The notes under the pieces: model-generated
The model's database searches: none
Told to the model about the DNA's origin: nothing
What the model saw: only the letters and a program-made list of their open reading frames with translations
Part shown: in pieces, positions 4,716 to 12,754 of the stretch
Numbering within the stretch: the first letter of the stretch is position 1
Layout of the letters: each line of letters opens with the position of its first letter
NCBI GenBank assembly: GCA_900555075.1
Contig: USJO01000029.1
Span: 1-14,560 of the forward strand
Direction of reading: 5' to 3'
Source: an uncultured Clostridium sp.
Lineage (GTDB): Bacteria > Bacillota > Clostridia > TANB77 > CAG-508
Length of the DNA: 14,560 bases
Program-made: the position numbers and the translations under genes

Positions 4716-7310
4716 TTATTTTTTTATTACTAGTTCATCATTCTTGCAGTCTATTGTTACTCTTTGTTTTGGTAATATTGTTTGTTTTATGATTTCTCTT
4801 GCTATTAATGTTTCTAGTTTCTTTTGTACAAAACGTTTTAATGGTCTTGCTCCATAAACTGGGTCGTATCCGTTTTTTATTAGATATTCTTTTGCTGATT
4901 TTGTTAATTCTATTGATATTTCTTGATTTTCTAAACGTTTATTTAAGTCTATAATTAGCAAGTCTAATATTTTTCCTATTTCGTTTTGTGTTAGCGGTTT
5001 GTAAAATACTATTTCATCTAGTCTGTTTAAGAACTCTGGTCTGAAGCTTTGTTTTAGTAATTTTTCTACTTTTTCTTTTGCTTCTTCTGTTAGTTCTCCT
5101 TTGTCATTTATTCCTTCTAATATATATTCAGAACCTAAATTTGAGGTTAATATTATAATTGTGTTTTTAAAATCTATTGTTCTACCTTGTGAATCTGTTA
5201 TTCTACCATCATCTAGAACTTGTAGTAATACATTGAATACATCTGGATGTGCTTTTTCGATTTCATCAAATAATACTACTGAATATGGTTTTCTTCTTAC
5301 TGCTTCTGTTAATTGTCCACCTTCTTCATAGCCTACATATCCTGGAGGTGCACCAATTAGTCTTGATACTGAAAATTTTTCCATATATTCAGACATATCT
5401 ATTCTTATGATGTTGTGTTCATCATCAAATAGGCTTTCTGCTAATGCTTTTGCAAGCTCTGTTTTACCAACACCTGTTGGTCCTAAAAACATAAATGAAC
5501 CTATTGGTCTACGACTGTCTTGAATGCCTGCTCTTGAACGTATAATTGCATCTGTAACTTTATCTACTGCCTCATCCTGACCAATTACTCTTTTATGCAA
5601 AATTTCTCCTAAATTTAGTATTTTTTCTCTTTCACTTTCCATTAACTTAGAAACTGGAATTCCTGTCCATTTTGCTATTATTTTTGTTATTTCCTCTTCT
5701 GTAACTTTAGTTCTAAGCAAACTACTCTCTTTAGATTTTGTAGCAATTTCTTCTTCCTTTTTCAACTCTTTTTGTAATTCTGGTAGTTTACCATATTTTA
5801 ATTCCGCAGCTTTATTAAGTTCATAATTTCTTTCTGCTTTCTCAATTTCGCTATTGACCTTTTCTATTTCCTCACGTATTTTTTGAACTTTAGAAATAGC
5901 ATTTTTTTCATTTTCCCATTTTGCTTTCATTTCGTTAAATCTGGTTTGCATTTCTGCAATTTCCTTTTGAATTATGGCTAAACGTTTTTGTGATTGTTCG
6001 TCTTTTTCTTTTTTAAGTGCTGTTTCTTCTATTTGATGTTGCATTATTTTGTGAGATATTTCATCAAGTTCCGTTGGCATTGATTCCATTTCTGTTTTTA
6101 TCATACTGCAGGCTTCATCAATTAAGTCTATTGCTTTATCTGGTAAGAATCTATCTGTAATGTATCTATGTGACAATGTTGCTGCTGCAATTATTGCATT
6201 ATCACTTATTTCAACACCATGATATACCTCATATCTTTCTTTTAACCCTCTCAAAATTGAAATTGTATCTTCAACTGATGGTTCATCGACTAAAACATGT
6301 TGGAAACGTCTTTCTAAAGCAGGATCTTTTTCTATATATTGTCTGTATTCATTTAATGTTGTTGCACCTATACAATGAAGTTCTCCTCTTGCTAGCATTG
6401 GTTTTAATAGGTTTCCTGCATCCATTGCACCGTCTGTTTTTCCTGCTCCTACTATTGTGTGAAGCTCATCTATAAATAGGATAATTTTACCTTCACTCTT
6501 TTTTACTTCTTGTAATACTGCTTTTAGTCTTTCTTCGAATTCTCCTCTGTATTTTGCACCTGCAACTAATGCACCCATATCAAGTGAGAAAATTGTGCAG
6601 TCTTTTAAGTTTTCTGGAACATCTCCTCTTACAATTCTTAATGCTAAACCTTCTGCAATAGCAGTTTTACCAACACCAGGTTCTCCTATTAAACATGGAT
6701 TGTTTTTTGTTTTTCTTGAAAGTATTCTAATTACATTTCTTATTTCATCATCTCTACCTATTACAGGGTCTAGTTTTTGTTTCCTTGCCATTTCTACTAG
6801 GTCTGTACCATATTTCTTTAAAGCATCATATGTTTCTTCTGGATTATCAGTTGTCACTCTTGTATTCCCCCTTACTTCTGATAGAACTTTTAAAAAACTA
6901 TTTTTGTTTATGTTAAAAGTTCTAAATAATTCTTTTAATTTTGAATTTGCTTTATCAATTAAACCAATCATAATGTGCTCAACAGAGACATATTCGTCTT
7001 TCATTTTTTCTGCTGTGTTTTCTGCAGCTGTTAATGCTTCATCTACATCCCTTGAAATATATACTTGATTCATCTGTCTTGCATTTGAATGCATACTTGG
7101 CTTATTATCTATTTCTTTCTTAATTGTTCTTTCAAATTCTTCACTTACATTCATCTTCTTTAGTAACTCTTTAATTAAACTATTTTCTCCAATTAGCAAT
7201 GCATATAGTAAGTGTTCTTGGTCTATCTGGCTGTTTTCATGCTCTATTGCTAAATTTTGTGCTTTTTGTATAGTTTCAATTGATTTTTGGGTAAATTTTT
7301 GAATATCCAT
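4716..7310 (-). CDS. clpB: ATP-dependent disaggregase ClpB (Hsp100)
   Basis: Hexameric AAA+ chaperone that works with DnaK to extract and refold aggregated proteins after heat stress. Full length, 864 residues from the second ATG. Counted from the upstream ATG at 7316: Clp N-domain repeats (about 1-150), first Walker A GEPGVGKT at 211-218, pore loop GAKYRGEFEER, Walker B ILFIDE, a long charged coiled-coil M-domain (about 410-530, the feature separating ClpB from ClpA/ClpC), second Walker A GPTGVGKT at 612-619, pore loop PGYVGYEEGG, Walker B VVLFDEIEKAH, sensor LTSNLGSE and the C-terminal YGARPLKR. The second ATG (MDIQKF) is chosen because AAGGAGG lies 7 nt before it, whereas the first ATG is only 1 nt from it; family members also start MDxxKFT. 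Monocistronic, behind a CIRCE-like operator. Confidence 0.97.
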   Translation of the reverse strand: MDIQKFTQKSIETIQKAQNLAIEHENSQIDQEHLLYALLIGENSLIKELLKKMNVSEEFERTIKKEIDNKPSMHSNARQMNQVYISRDVDEALTAAENTAEKMKDEYVSVEHIMIGLIDKANSKLKELFRTFNINKNSFLKVLSEVRGNTRVTTDNPEETYDALKKYGTDLVEMARKQKLDPVIGRDDEIRNVIRILSRKTKNNPCLIGEPGVGKTAIAEGLALRIVRGDVPENLKDCTIFSLDMGALVAGAKYRGEFEERLKAVLQEVKKSEGKIILFIDELHTIVGAGKTDGAMDAGNLLKPMLARGELHCIGATTLNEYRQYIEKDPALERRFQHVLVDEPSVEDTISILRGLKERYEVYHGVEISDNAIIAAATLSHRYITDRFLPDKAIDLIDEACSMIKTEMESMPTELDEISHKIMQHQIEETALKKEKDEQSQKRLAIIQKEIAEMQTRFNEMKAKWENEKNAISKVQKIREEIEKVNSEIEKAERNYELNKAAELKYGKLPELQKELKKEEEIATKSKESSLLRTKVTEEEITKIIAKWTGIPVSKLMESEREKILNLGEILHKRVIGQDEAVDKVTDAIIRSRAGIQDSRRPIGSFMFLGPTGVGKTELAKALAESLFDDEHNIIRIDMSEYMEKFSVSRLIGAPPGYVGYEEGGQLTEAVRRKPYSVVLFDEIEKAHPDVFNVLLQVLDDGRITDSQGRTIDFKNTIIILTSNLGSEYILEGINDKGELTEEAKEKVEKLLKQSFRPEFLNRLDEIVFYKPLTQNEIGKILDLLIIDLNKRLENQEISIELTKSAKEYLIKNGYDPVYGARPLKRFVQKKLETLIAREIIKQTILPKQRVTIDCKNDELVIKK

Positions 7311-7325
7311 ATACATTCCTCCTTA

Positions 7326-7368
7326 ATACAATATTAGCAGTCGACATTATCGACTGCTAATATTGTAT
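7326..7368 (-). promoter_or_regulatory. CIRCE-like HrcA operator in the clpB leader
   Basis: A perfect 19-bp inverted repeat with a 5-nt loop (arms 7326-7344 and 7350-7368). Its core TTAGCAGTC-N9-GACTGCTAA (7334-7342 / 7352-7360) matches CIRCE (TTAGCACTC-N9-GAGTGCTAA) except for one symmetric C-to-G / G-to-C swap per arm. It lies between the -10 box and the ribosome binding site of clpB, with its outer arm overlapping the -10, so repressor binding would block transcription. HrcA control of clpB is inferred from the match. hrcA itself is not in the window. Confidence 0.8.
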
Positions 7369-7390
7369 AACTTTTTTAATAAAAAGTCAA
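7362..7390 (-). promoter_or_regulatory. Sigma-A promoter of clpB
   Basis: On the minus strand, TTGACT (7385-7390) and TACAAT (7362-7367) are separated by exactly 17 nt. The -10 overlaps the outer arm of the CIRCE-like palindrome. The promoter sits in the 107 nt between the fbp stop and the clpB start, so clpB has its own transcript. Confidence 0.7.
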
Positions 7391-7423
7391 TACATTTTTT
7401 AAAAATTCTACAAACATTTATTT

Positions 7424-9385
7424 TTATATTGTTTCTTTTATCTTTCCGCTTTTGTATGCTTCAAGAAGCATTTTTAAAGCATCAATATCTTTTTGTATAC
7501 CTTTGCCAATATCAGTATCAGAAACTCTTAATCTTTTAGCTGCCTTTTCATTTACCATTATATCATATTTTATGTCTTGTGTTTCTTTTATTGCTGTCAT
7601 TTTTGAGTCAAATGGTTCATTCGCTGCTAATATTAATCCATAAGAATTGTATGTAAGAGTATATCCTGCTCTACCTGTTTCTTTTCTATAGCTCTTAGCA
7701 AAACCACCATCTATTACAAGTAATTTTCCATTAGCTTTAATTGGACTCTCCCCATCTTTTTCTTTAACAGGAATATGTCCATTAATAATGTGTGAGTTTT
7801 TCTCATTTAGTCCAAATTCTCTAAAAATCTTATTACAAATTTCTTCATTTTGAACAAGTGAATAATATGGATTTTTCTTTTCCTTCTTCAAATCCTTATC
7901 CTCTGTAAAATACCTTTCAAAAGTTGCTGCTTTATCCTTGCCAAATACTGGTGATTTTTCACCACACCAAAAATACCACATTGCATCAAGTGCATTTTCA
8001 TCAATTAAGTTATTGTCTTTTTCTGTATATGCTTTACTTATTACTTGCTCTATACAGTCTAAATATTCTTTACCTGAAACTCTATTTCCATACAAATCAA
8101 TTGTTGAAAATTCCCCGTTTTCCTCCATTGGTATACAACCATGAAATAGTAGATTTGAATTAAAGCACCTATATATACTGCCTTTTGAATATAAAAAATT
8201 AATATGCTTTTGTAAGCTTTCACTATTTTTAAAAGACTCTTTTAGCCTATCTATTATTTCTTCTTCTTCTTCTGTAAGTGCATATGGGTCTTTTGGATCA
8301 ATTGTAGGAAAATTTTTATCATTTAATTCATATTTTTTTCCATTAATTTCTACAATTCCTTTATTATAGTTTATACGGTCTAGAAACAATCTATTACCCA
8401 TTTTATATTCTGGATGTTTTTTTATAAGATTTCCTTCCACCTTAAATTGTATTATAGAAATTGCTTTATGTATTTTAGATATTGTTTCTTCATCTTGTTT
8501 TAAATACATTTTATAATCAAATACTTTGGGTTTAAAATTAATACAAGGATCATCTTTATATGTTTCTAATGCAAATGTTGCAAGAGGTCTAACGTTTATG
8601 CCATATCCATCCTCTAAAGTATCTGTATTATCATATCTACTGCATATTCGAACTACATTTGCTATGCAAGCTTCGTTTCCCCATGCGGCTCCCATCCATA
8701 ATATATCATGATTTCCCCATTCAATATCTAAACTGTGGAAATCCATTAAGGTATTTAAAACTTGTTTTGCATCTGGTCCTCTATCAAATATATCTCCTAC
8801 CACATGTAAATGATCTATTGCCATCCTTTTTATTAGTTTTGACATAGCAACAATAAATTCATCTGCTCTATCCAATTCAATTATTGATTTTATTATTTGT
8901 CTATAATATTGTTCTTTATCAGGTCCTGCTGCTTGCAAATGTAGTAATTCATCAATTATATAATCAAATCCATCTGGCATTGCTTTTCTAACCTTTGATC
9001 TTGTATATTTTGAACTAACTTCTAGTGCAATTTTTACGAGTCTGTATAATGTTATACTATACCACTCGTCTAAATTTTCAACTTCCGATTTTACCATTTT
9101 CAATTTCTCTTCTGGATAATATATTAATGTTGCAAGTGTCCTTCTTTCGTGTTCTGTTATCTGGTTCATAAAAATTTCTTCAATTTTACTTTTTATAATT
9201 CCAGAACCGTTGTTTAAGATGTGTGAAAAAGAGCCATATTCTCCATGAATATCACTTAAGAATAGTTCTGTTCCTTTTGGTAAATTTAAAATTGCTTGTA
9301 AATTTATTATCTCTTCAGATGCTTTGCTTATGTTTGGATATTGTTTGTTTAGAACTTTTAAGAATTGTTCATTATTATACTCCAT
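7424..9385 (-). CDS. fbp: Fructose-1,6-bisphosphatase, class III
   Basis: Hydrolyses fructose 1,6-bisphosphate to fructose 6-phosphate in gluconeogenesis; class III is the Firmicutes-type, metal-dependent calcineurin-like phosphatase, unrelated to the class I enzyme. It has 653 residues, normal for the class. The metal-binding phosphoesterase motifs are clear: SDIHGEYGSF at 44-53 (Asp45, His47), VVGDIFDRGPDA at 195-206, WGNHDILWMGAAWGN at 223-237, and near the C-terminus INGHIPV followed by LVIDGGFAKSYRKETGRAGYT. The ATG is preceded by AAGGAGG (9393-9399, complementary strand). A sigma-A-like promoter lies about 40 nt upstream. The gene is divergent from asnS and followed by clpB, which has a separate promoter. 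No terminator hairpin other than the CIRCE-like palindrome is visible between them. Confidence 0.96.
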   Translation of the reverse strand: MEYNNEQFLKVLNKQYPNISKASEEIINLQAILNLPKGTELFLSDIHGEYGSFSHILNNGSGIIKSKIEEIFMNQITEHERRTLATLIYYPEEKLKMVKSEVENLDEWYSITLYRLVKIALEVSSKYTRSKVRKAMPDGFDYIIDELLHLQAAGPDKEQYYRQIIKSIIELDRADEFIVAMSKLIKRMAIDHLHVVGDIFDRGPDAKQVLNTLMDFHSLDIEWGNHDILWMGAAWGNEACIANVVRICSRYDNTDTLEDGYGINVRPLATFALETYKDDPCINFKPKVFDYKMYLKQDEETISKIHKAISIIQFKVEGNLIKKHPEYKMGNRLFLDRINYNKGIVEINGKKYELNDKNFPTIDPKDPYALTEEEEEIIDRLKESFKNSESLQKHINFLYSKGSIYRCFNSNLLFHGCIPMEENGEFSTIDLYGNRVSGKEYLDCIEQVISKAYTEKDNNLIDENALDAMWYFWCGEKSPVFGKDKAATFERYFTEDKDLKKEKKNPYYSLVQNEEICNKIFREFGLNEKNSHIINGHIPVKEKDGESPIKANGKLLVIDGGFAKSYRKETGRAGYTLTYNSYGLILAANEPFDSKMTAIKETQDIKYDIMVNEKAAKRLRVSDTDIGKGIQKDIDALKMLLEAYKSGKIKETI

Positions 9386-9421
9386 AAAGGTTCCTCCTTT
9401 AATAATATTTTACCCACGTAA

Positions 9422-9450
9422 ATTATATCATTTTTTTTTTATATTTGCAA
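9422..9450 (-). promoter_or_regulatory. Sigma-A promoter of fbp
   Basis: On the minus strand, TTGCAA (9445-9450) and a consensus TATAAT (9422-9427) are 17 nt apart, with an A-rich spacer. It points into fbp, whose ribosome binding site and ATG lie about 25-40 nt downstream. Confidence 0.65.
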
Positions 9451-9513
9451 AAGTATATTAATTTTACTAAAAAGCTAAACCTTCACTGTTTTATTGTTTT
9501 TTGTTGATAATAC

Positions 9514-9541
9514 TTGACAACTATGTTAATAATATTATAAA
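9514..9541 (+). promoter_or_regulatory. Sigma-A promoter of the asnS T-box transcript
   Basis: A consensus TTGACA (9514-9519) and TATAAA (9536-9541) with a 16-nt spacer, immediately upstream of the T-box leader. It is divergent from the fbp promoter, whose -35 is about 65 bp away. Confidence 0.7.
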
Positions 9542-9549
9542 ATAATAGA

Positions 9550-9757
9550 TATTTGAAATGCGTTAGTACAATGCAAAGCTGTAAAAGGTTACTAGTAGAG
9601 AGTAAGGGTCATGGGCTGAAAGCCCTTTTAGCAAACATTACAAAGTGAAACACATTGGAAGCATATTAAAAAAGTGAAGCATTATTTTTTTGATGCTTAA
9701 GCTGGGTGGCACCGCGAATTGTATTCGTCCCTGCATATGTTGCAGAGGACTTTTTTG
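9550..9757 (+). ncRNA. T-box riboswitch leader of asnS
   Basis: A tRNA-sensing leader that lets transcription continue when uncharged tRNA-Asn pairs with it. The diagnostic T-box AAGCTGGGTGGCACCGCG is at 9699-9716. A stem III precedes it (AAGCAT 9677-9682 with ATGCTT 9693-9698), and a rho-independent terminator follows (9727-9756). The stem I region (about 9553-9660) contains the AGTAGAGAGTA / GGGTCATGGGCTG segments. On its 3' side, GTGAAACAC gives AAC at 9649-9651 as the likely specifier codon. That codon is asparagine, matching the gene downstream. The 5' end is approximate, set by the promoter. Confidence 0.92.
9727..9756 (+). terminator. T-box leader terminator
   Basis: GTCCCTGC (9727-9734) pairs with GCAG-A-GGAC (9742-9750), with one bulged A, and is followed by six T residues. 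It is the off-state hairpin that competes with the antiterminator formed by the T-box. Confidence 0.85.
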
Positions 9758-9797
9758 TTCTTACTGCAAATAAAATTTAAAAAGGGGGATTTATAGT

Positions 9798-11183
9798 ATG
9801 GAAAAAATCAAAGATTTATTCACAAACACAAACAATTTTGTAGATAAGGAGGTTACAATTGAAGGTTGGGTAAAAACTGTTAGAGATTCAAAAACTTTTG
9901 GTTTCTTAGAGTTAAATGATGGTAGTTTCTTTAAAAACGTACAAGTTGTTTTTGATAATACATTAGATAATTTTATTGATATTTGCAAACTTCCTATTAG
10001 CTCTTCAATAAAAGTAGTTGGCAAGTTTATTAAAACTGAAGGTACTAAACAACCATTTGAAATTAAAGCAACAAATATTGAGATTGAATTTTTAGCAAGC
10101 TTAGACTATCCACTTCAAAAGAAGAGACATACTTTTGAATATTTAAGAACAGTAGCACATTTACGTCCAAGAACAAATACCTTTAATGCAGTATTTAGAG
10201 TTCGCTCTGTTTTGTCTTATGCAATACACAAATTTTTCCAAGAAAGAGATTTCGTATACGTTCACACACCAATAATTACTTCTAGTGATTGTGAAGGTGC
10301 TGGAGAAATGTTTAATGTTTCTACTTTAGATATGAACAATGTACCAAAATTGGAAAATGGCAAAGTTGATTATTCAAAAGACTTTTTTGGAAAGCCTGCG
10401 CATCTTACAGTAAGTGGACAATTAGATGTTGAAACATTTGCTTTTGCTTTTAGAAATGTTTACACTTTTGGTCCAACTTTTAGATCAGAAAACTCAAATA
10501 CAGTAAAGCATGCATCAGAGTTTTGGATGATTGAGCCTGAAATATGCTTTGCAGATTTAAATGATGATATGTGTTTAGCTGAAGATATGATTAAATATAT
10601 AATTAATTATGTGTTAGAACATTGCCCAGAAGAAATGGAATTCTTCAATAATTTTATTGACAAAGGATTATTAGACAAACTTCACAATGTTGTAAATTCT
10701 GATTTTGCTAGAATAACATATACAGATGCAATTAAGGAATTAGAAAAAAATAATGATAATTTTGAATTTCCTGTACATTGGGGTTCAGATTTACAAACAG
10801 AACATGAAAGATATTTGTGTGAAGTATTATTTAAAAAGCCTGTATTTGTAACAGACTATCCAGCAGAAATAAAAGCTTTTTATATGAAGCTTAATCCAGA
10901 TGGAAAAACAGTTGCAGCAGTTGACCTTTTAGCTCCTGGAATTGGAGAAATAATTGGTGGTAGTCAAAGAGAAGACAACTTAGATATATTATTAAATAAG
11001 ATAAAAGAAAATGGTATGAAGGAAGAGGATTATTGGTGGTACTTAGATTTAAGAAGATATGGAAGTGCGAGACATAGTGGTTTTGGTTTAGGTTTTGAAA
11101 GAATGATGATGTATTTAACAGGTATGCAAAATATTCGTGATGTAATACCTTTTGCAAGAACACCAAAAAATTGTGAATTTTAG
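9798..11183 (+). CDS. asnS: Asparaginyl-tRNA synthetase
   Basis: Class IIb aminoacyl-tRNA synthetase charging tRNA-Asn with asparagine. It has 461 residues, a normal length. The N-terminal OB-fold anticodon-binding domain (about 1-100) includes VTIEGWVKTVRDSKTFGFLELNDGS. The catalytic core has VHTPIITSSDCEGAGEMF, motif 2 TFRSENSNTVKHASEFWMIEPE and motif 3 GFGLGFERMMMYLTG, and ends with IPFARTPKNCEF, which is typical of AsnRS rather than AspRS. The T-box leader with an AAC specifier supports asparagine. The ribosome binding site is an unusual G-run (AGGGGGAT, 9782-9789) rather than AGGAGG. Transcribed alone, between its T-box leader and a strong hairpin terminator. Its presence suggests direct charging of tRNA-Asn rather than reliance on transamidation. 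Confidence 0.96.
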   Translation: MEKIKDLFTNTNNFVDKEVTIEGWVKTVRDSKTFGFLELNDGSFFKNVQVVFDNTLDNFIDICKLPISSSIKVVGKFIKTEGTKQPFEIKATNIEIEFLASLDYPLQKKRHTFEYLRTVAHLRPRTNTFNAVFRVRSVLSYAIHKFFQERDFVYVHTPIITSSDCEGAGEMFNVSTLDMNNVPKLENGKVDYSKDFFGKPAHLTVSGQLDVETFAFAFRNVYTFGPTFRSENSNTVKHASEFWMIEPEICFADLNDDMCLAEDMIKYIINYVLEHCPEEMEFFNNFIDKGLLDKLHNVVNSDFARITYTDAIKELEKNNDNFEFPVHWGSDLQTEHERYLCEVLFKKPVFVTDYPAEIKAFYMKLNPDGKTVAAVDLLAPGIGEIIGGSQREDNLDILLNKIKENGMKEEDYWWYLDLRRYGSARHSGFGLGFERMMMYLTGMQNIRDVIPFARTPKNCEF

Positions 11184-11214
11184 TTCAAATTATATTAAAT
11201 TTGAATATTATGCA

Positions 11215-11248
11215 AACAAGAGACTCAGAGTTGAGTCTCTTGTTTTTT
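11215..11248 (+). terminator. Rho-independent terminator of asnS
   Basis: AACAAGAGACTC (11215-11226) and GAGTCTCTTGTT (11233-11244) form a perfect 12-bp stem with a 6-nt loop, followed directly by a T run. The T run overlaps the stop codon of the convergent rpiA, so the hairpin could also help end rpiA transcription, though its T-tract on that side is poor. Confidence 0.9.
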
Positions 11249-11942
11249 AAGTTACAATTTCTACATTATATCCAATAAATAGTCCTGTTTCAATTACACC
11301 GATAATTTGTTTTAACTTTGCCTCAAAGTTTTCATCAACATTTTCAAATTTTGTATCTATTATTAAATTTCCATTTTCAGTTATTACAGGTCCATCTTTC
11401 TTTTTCGCTAAGCGGATATCAGCTGACTTAGCACCTAATTCAAATAATTTTTCTTTTACTGAATATACGCTGTCTGGAAAAACTTCTATTGGGATTGGAA
11501 ATCTCTCGCAAGGCTTTTCAACAAATTTGCTACTGTCAACTAAAATATATGTTTTCTTAGCATTTGCAATATTTAGCTTTTCTCTAAACATTGCTGCTCC
11601 TCTTCCCTTAACAAGCCATTTTTCTGGTGTTACCTCATCTGCTCCATCAAAACACCAATCAGGTTTTGCAGTAATTAAATTTTCCACAGGAATACCTAAA
11701 TACTTACAAACCATTTCAATTTCTCTTGATGTTGGTATAGCTTTTATATTTAAGTTCTCTTCCTTCATTCTTTTAGCAATTGCTTGTATTGCTAAAAAAC
11801 TAGTTGACCCAGAACCTACACCAATTACATCTCCATCTTTGGCGAGAATTGCAATTTTATCAGCAATTTTTTGTTTTTCCTCAAAATTACTGATTTCCCC
11901 ATTCCATTCTAATTTTTGAACAACCTTTTCATCCCAATACAT
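11247..11942 (-). CDS. rpiA: Ribose-5-phosphate isomerase A
   Basis: Interconverts ribose 5-phosphate and ribulose 5-phosphate in the non-oxidative pentose phosphate pathway. It has 231 residues. Visible motifs are the phosphate-binding GVGSGST loop at 41-47, DGADE at 99-103 with the two catalytic/substrate-binding Asp residues, and KGRGAAMFREK at 112-122 holding the conserved Lys and the catalytic Glu. The usual KGGGGAL loop is here KGRGAAM, and there is an N-terminal extension of about 20 residues (MYWDEKVVQKLEWNG); both are unlike the E. coli enzyme, but the active-site residues are kept. AAGGAGA precedes the ATG. Convergent with asnS and downstream of hpf, from which a 148-nt structured spacer separates it. 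Confidence 0.93.
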   Translation of the reverse strand: MYWDEKVVQKLEWNGEISNFEEKQKIADKIAILAKDGDVIGVGSGSTSFLAIQAIAKRMKEENLNIKAIPTSREIEMVCKYLGIPVENLITAKPDWCFDGADEVTPEKWLVKGRGAAMFREKLNIANAKKTYILVDSSKFVEKPCERFPIPIEVFPDSVYSVKEKLFELGAKSADIRLAKKKDGPVITENGNLIIDTKFENVDENFEAKLKQIIGVIETGLFIGYNVEIVT

Positions 11943-11980
11943 ATATTTCTCCTTTCAAATTGGAATAAGAAATGAAAAAG

Positions 11981-12079
11981 AAGCGAGTATTGCTAGGCAA
12001 ATCGAAGCAAAAGATCAGAGGTATACTCTTGCATATTAAGCATTTTTTGACTTAGATTTAGCAATGCAATACAATGCTT
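11981..12079. repeat. Imperfect inverted repeat between hpf and rpiA
   Basis: The segments 11981-12003 and 12055-12079 are imperfect reverse complements (AAGC, GTATTGC and GATTT/AAATC blocks match with small gaps), enclosing about 50 nt. The spacer has no open frame. On the hpf-rpiA strand the second arm is followed by a T-rich stretch, so it might attenuate or end hpf transcription. It could also be a degraded REP-like element. Confidence 0.4.
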
Positions 12080-12090
12080 ATTTCTCGTTT

Positions 12091-12618
12091 TTAAACGTCT
12101 GGTTCACATAGACCAAAATTTTTATTATCCTTTAATTTAAATAGTACATTAACTTTATTTGTTTCTGAATTTATAAATGTTACGAATCTATCTGTTGGTT
12201 TTTCCTGTAATTTTAAAATTGCATCTTCTGGTGTCATTGGCTTTAAATCATAATATATTGTTTTGATTATTTCGCCTTCTATTTCTCTTTCTGGTATATC
12301 TACTGGTAAGTTTTTAATTGAATCCTCTTTGTTTGCTTTATCTTTTTTTGTTTTCATTTTTCTAACTTGACCTTCAATTATGTCTAAGTCCTTGTCAATT
12401 GATGCATATAAATCATTGTGGGCTGTTACAGCTCTAAATGTACCTGTTACTGATTTTACAGTCATTTCTGCAATTTGTTCATTTCTTTCTGCTCTAAATG
12501 TTATTGATACATCAAAGTCCTCTCCAAAATATTTTTCAATTCTGTCCATTTTCTTATTTACATAGTCTTTTATTGCCTCTGTTGCTGATACATCTTTTCC
12601 TAAAATTGTTACGTTCAT
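12091..12618 (-). CDS. hpf: Ribosome hibernation promoting factor, long form
   Basis: Binds the 30S decoding region in stationary phase or stress and dimerises 70S ribosomes into inactive 100S particles. 175 residues make it the long, Gram-positive type with two domains. The N-terminal S30AE fold (about 1-100) reads MNVTILGKDVSATEAIKDYVNKK, ITFRAERNEQIAEMTV and AVTAHNDLYASIDKDLDIIEGQVRKMK. After a charged linker comes the C-terminal dimerisation domain (about 115-172) with IIKTIYYDLKPMTPEDAILKL and FVTFINSETNKVNVLFKLKDNKNFGLCEP. GGGAGG precedes the ATG. The stop is followed by the structured spacer before rpiA. A weak promoter-like pair lies upstream, so it may be transcribed separately from pnp. 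Confidence 0.96.
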   Translation of the reverse strand: MNVTILGKDVSATEAIKDYVNKKMDRIEKYFGEDFDVSITFRAERNEQIAEMTVKSVTGTFRAVTAHNDLYASIDKDLDIIEGQVRKMKTKKDKANKEDSIKNLPVDIPEREIEGEIIKTIYYDLKPMTPEDAILKLQEKPTDRFVTFINSETNKVNVLFKLKDNKNFGLCEPDV

Positions 12619-12653
12619 ATGTTTTCCTCCCTTATTAAATTTCGAAGCATTTT

Positions 12654-12681
12654 GTATTATTTATGTTTTATATTTTAGCAA
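12654..12681 (-). promoter_or_regulatory. Possible promoter of hpf
   Basis: On the minus strand, TTGCTA (12676-12681) and TAATAC (12654-12659) are 16 nt apart, about 40 nt upstream of the hpf start. Both boxes deviate from consensus. TTCGAAG copies at 12641-12647 and 12686-12692 flank it. In AT-rich DNA such pairs are common, so this is tentative. Confidence 0.3.
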
Positions 12682-12691
12682 TTTCTTCGAA

Positions 12692-12749
12692 GTGTAGGCG
12701 AACATTGTTCGCCCCTTACACATTTTTATATAATAATTTTTATTATATA
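12692..12749 (-). terminator. Two consecutive hairpins downstream of pnp
   Basis: The hairpin nearest the pnp stop is A/T only: TATATAATAA (12727-12736) with TTATTATATA (12740-12749). Beyond it is a GC-rich palindrome: GTGTA-GGCGAAC (12692-12703) pairs with GTTCGCC and TACAC (12707-12713, 12717-12721), leaving a CCT bulge. There is no strong T run on the pnp strand. They may protect or end the pnp message; the second looks like a REP-type palindrome. Confidence 0.45.
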
Positions 12750-12754
12750 CACAA

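Noticed and set aside
4583..4857. Open frames on the plus strand across the clpB end and toxin tail.
   Set aside because: Leu/Phe-rich low-complexity readings opposite real minus-strand coding sequence, with no ribosome binding site.
6170..7068. Plus-strand open frames of about 100 and 157 codons inside clpB.
   Set aside because: They are antisense to conserved ClpB motifs; their hydrophobic composition is what the complement of an AT-rich gene gives.
7326..7368. The palindrome before clpB as a terminator for fbp.
   Set aside because: It is not followed by a T run on the transcribed strand, matches CIRCE spacing and sits just inside a good clpB promoter. Partial termination cannot be excluded.
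7369..7423. A CtsR operator upstream of clpB.
   Set aside because: Only a lone AGTCAA is present, explained as the complement of the -35; the tandem GGTCAAA heptads are absent.
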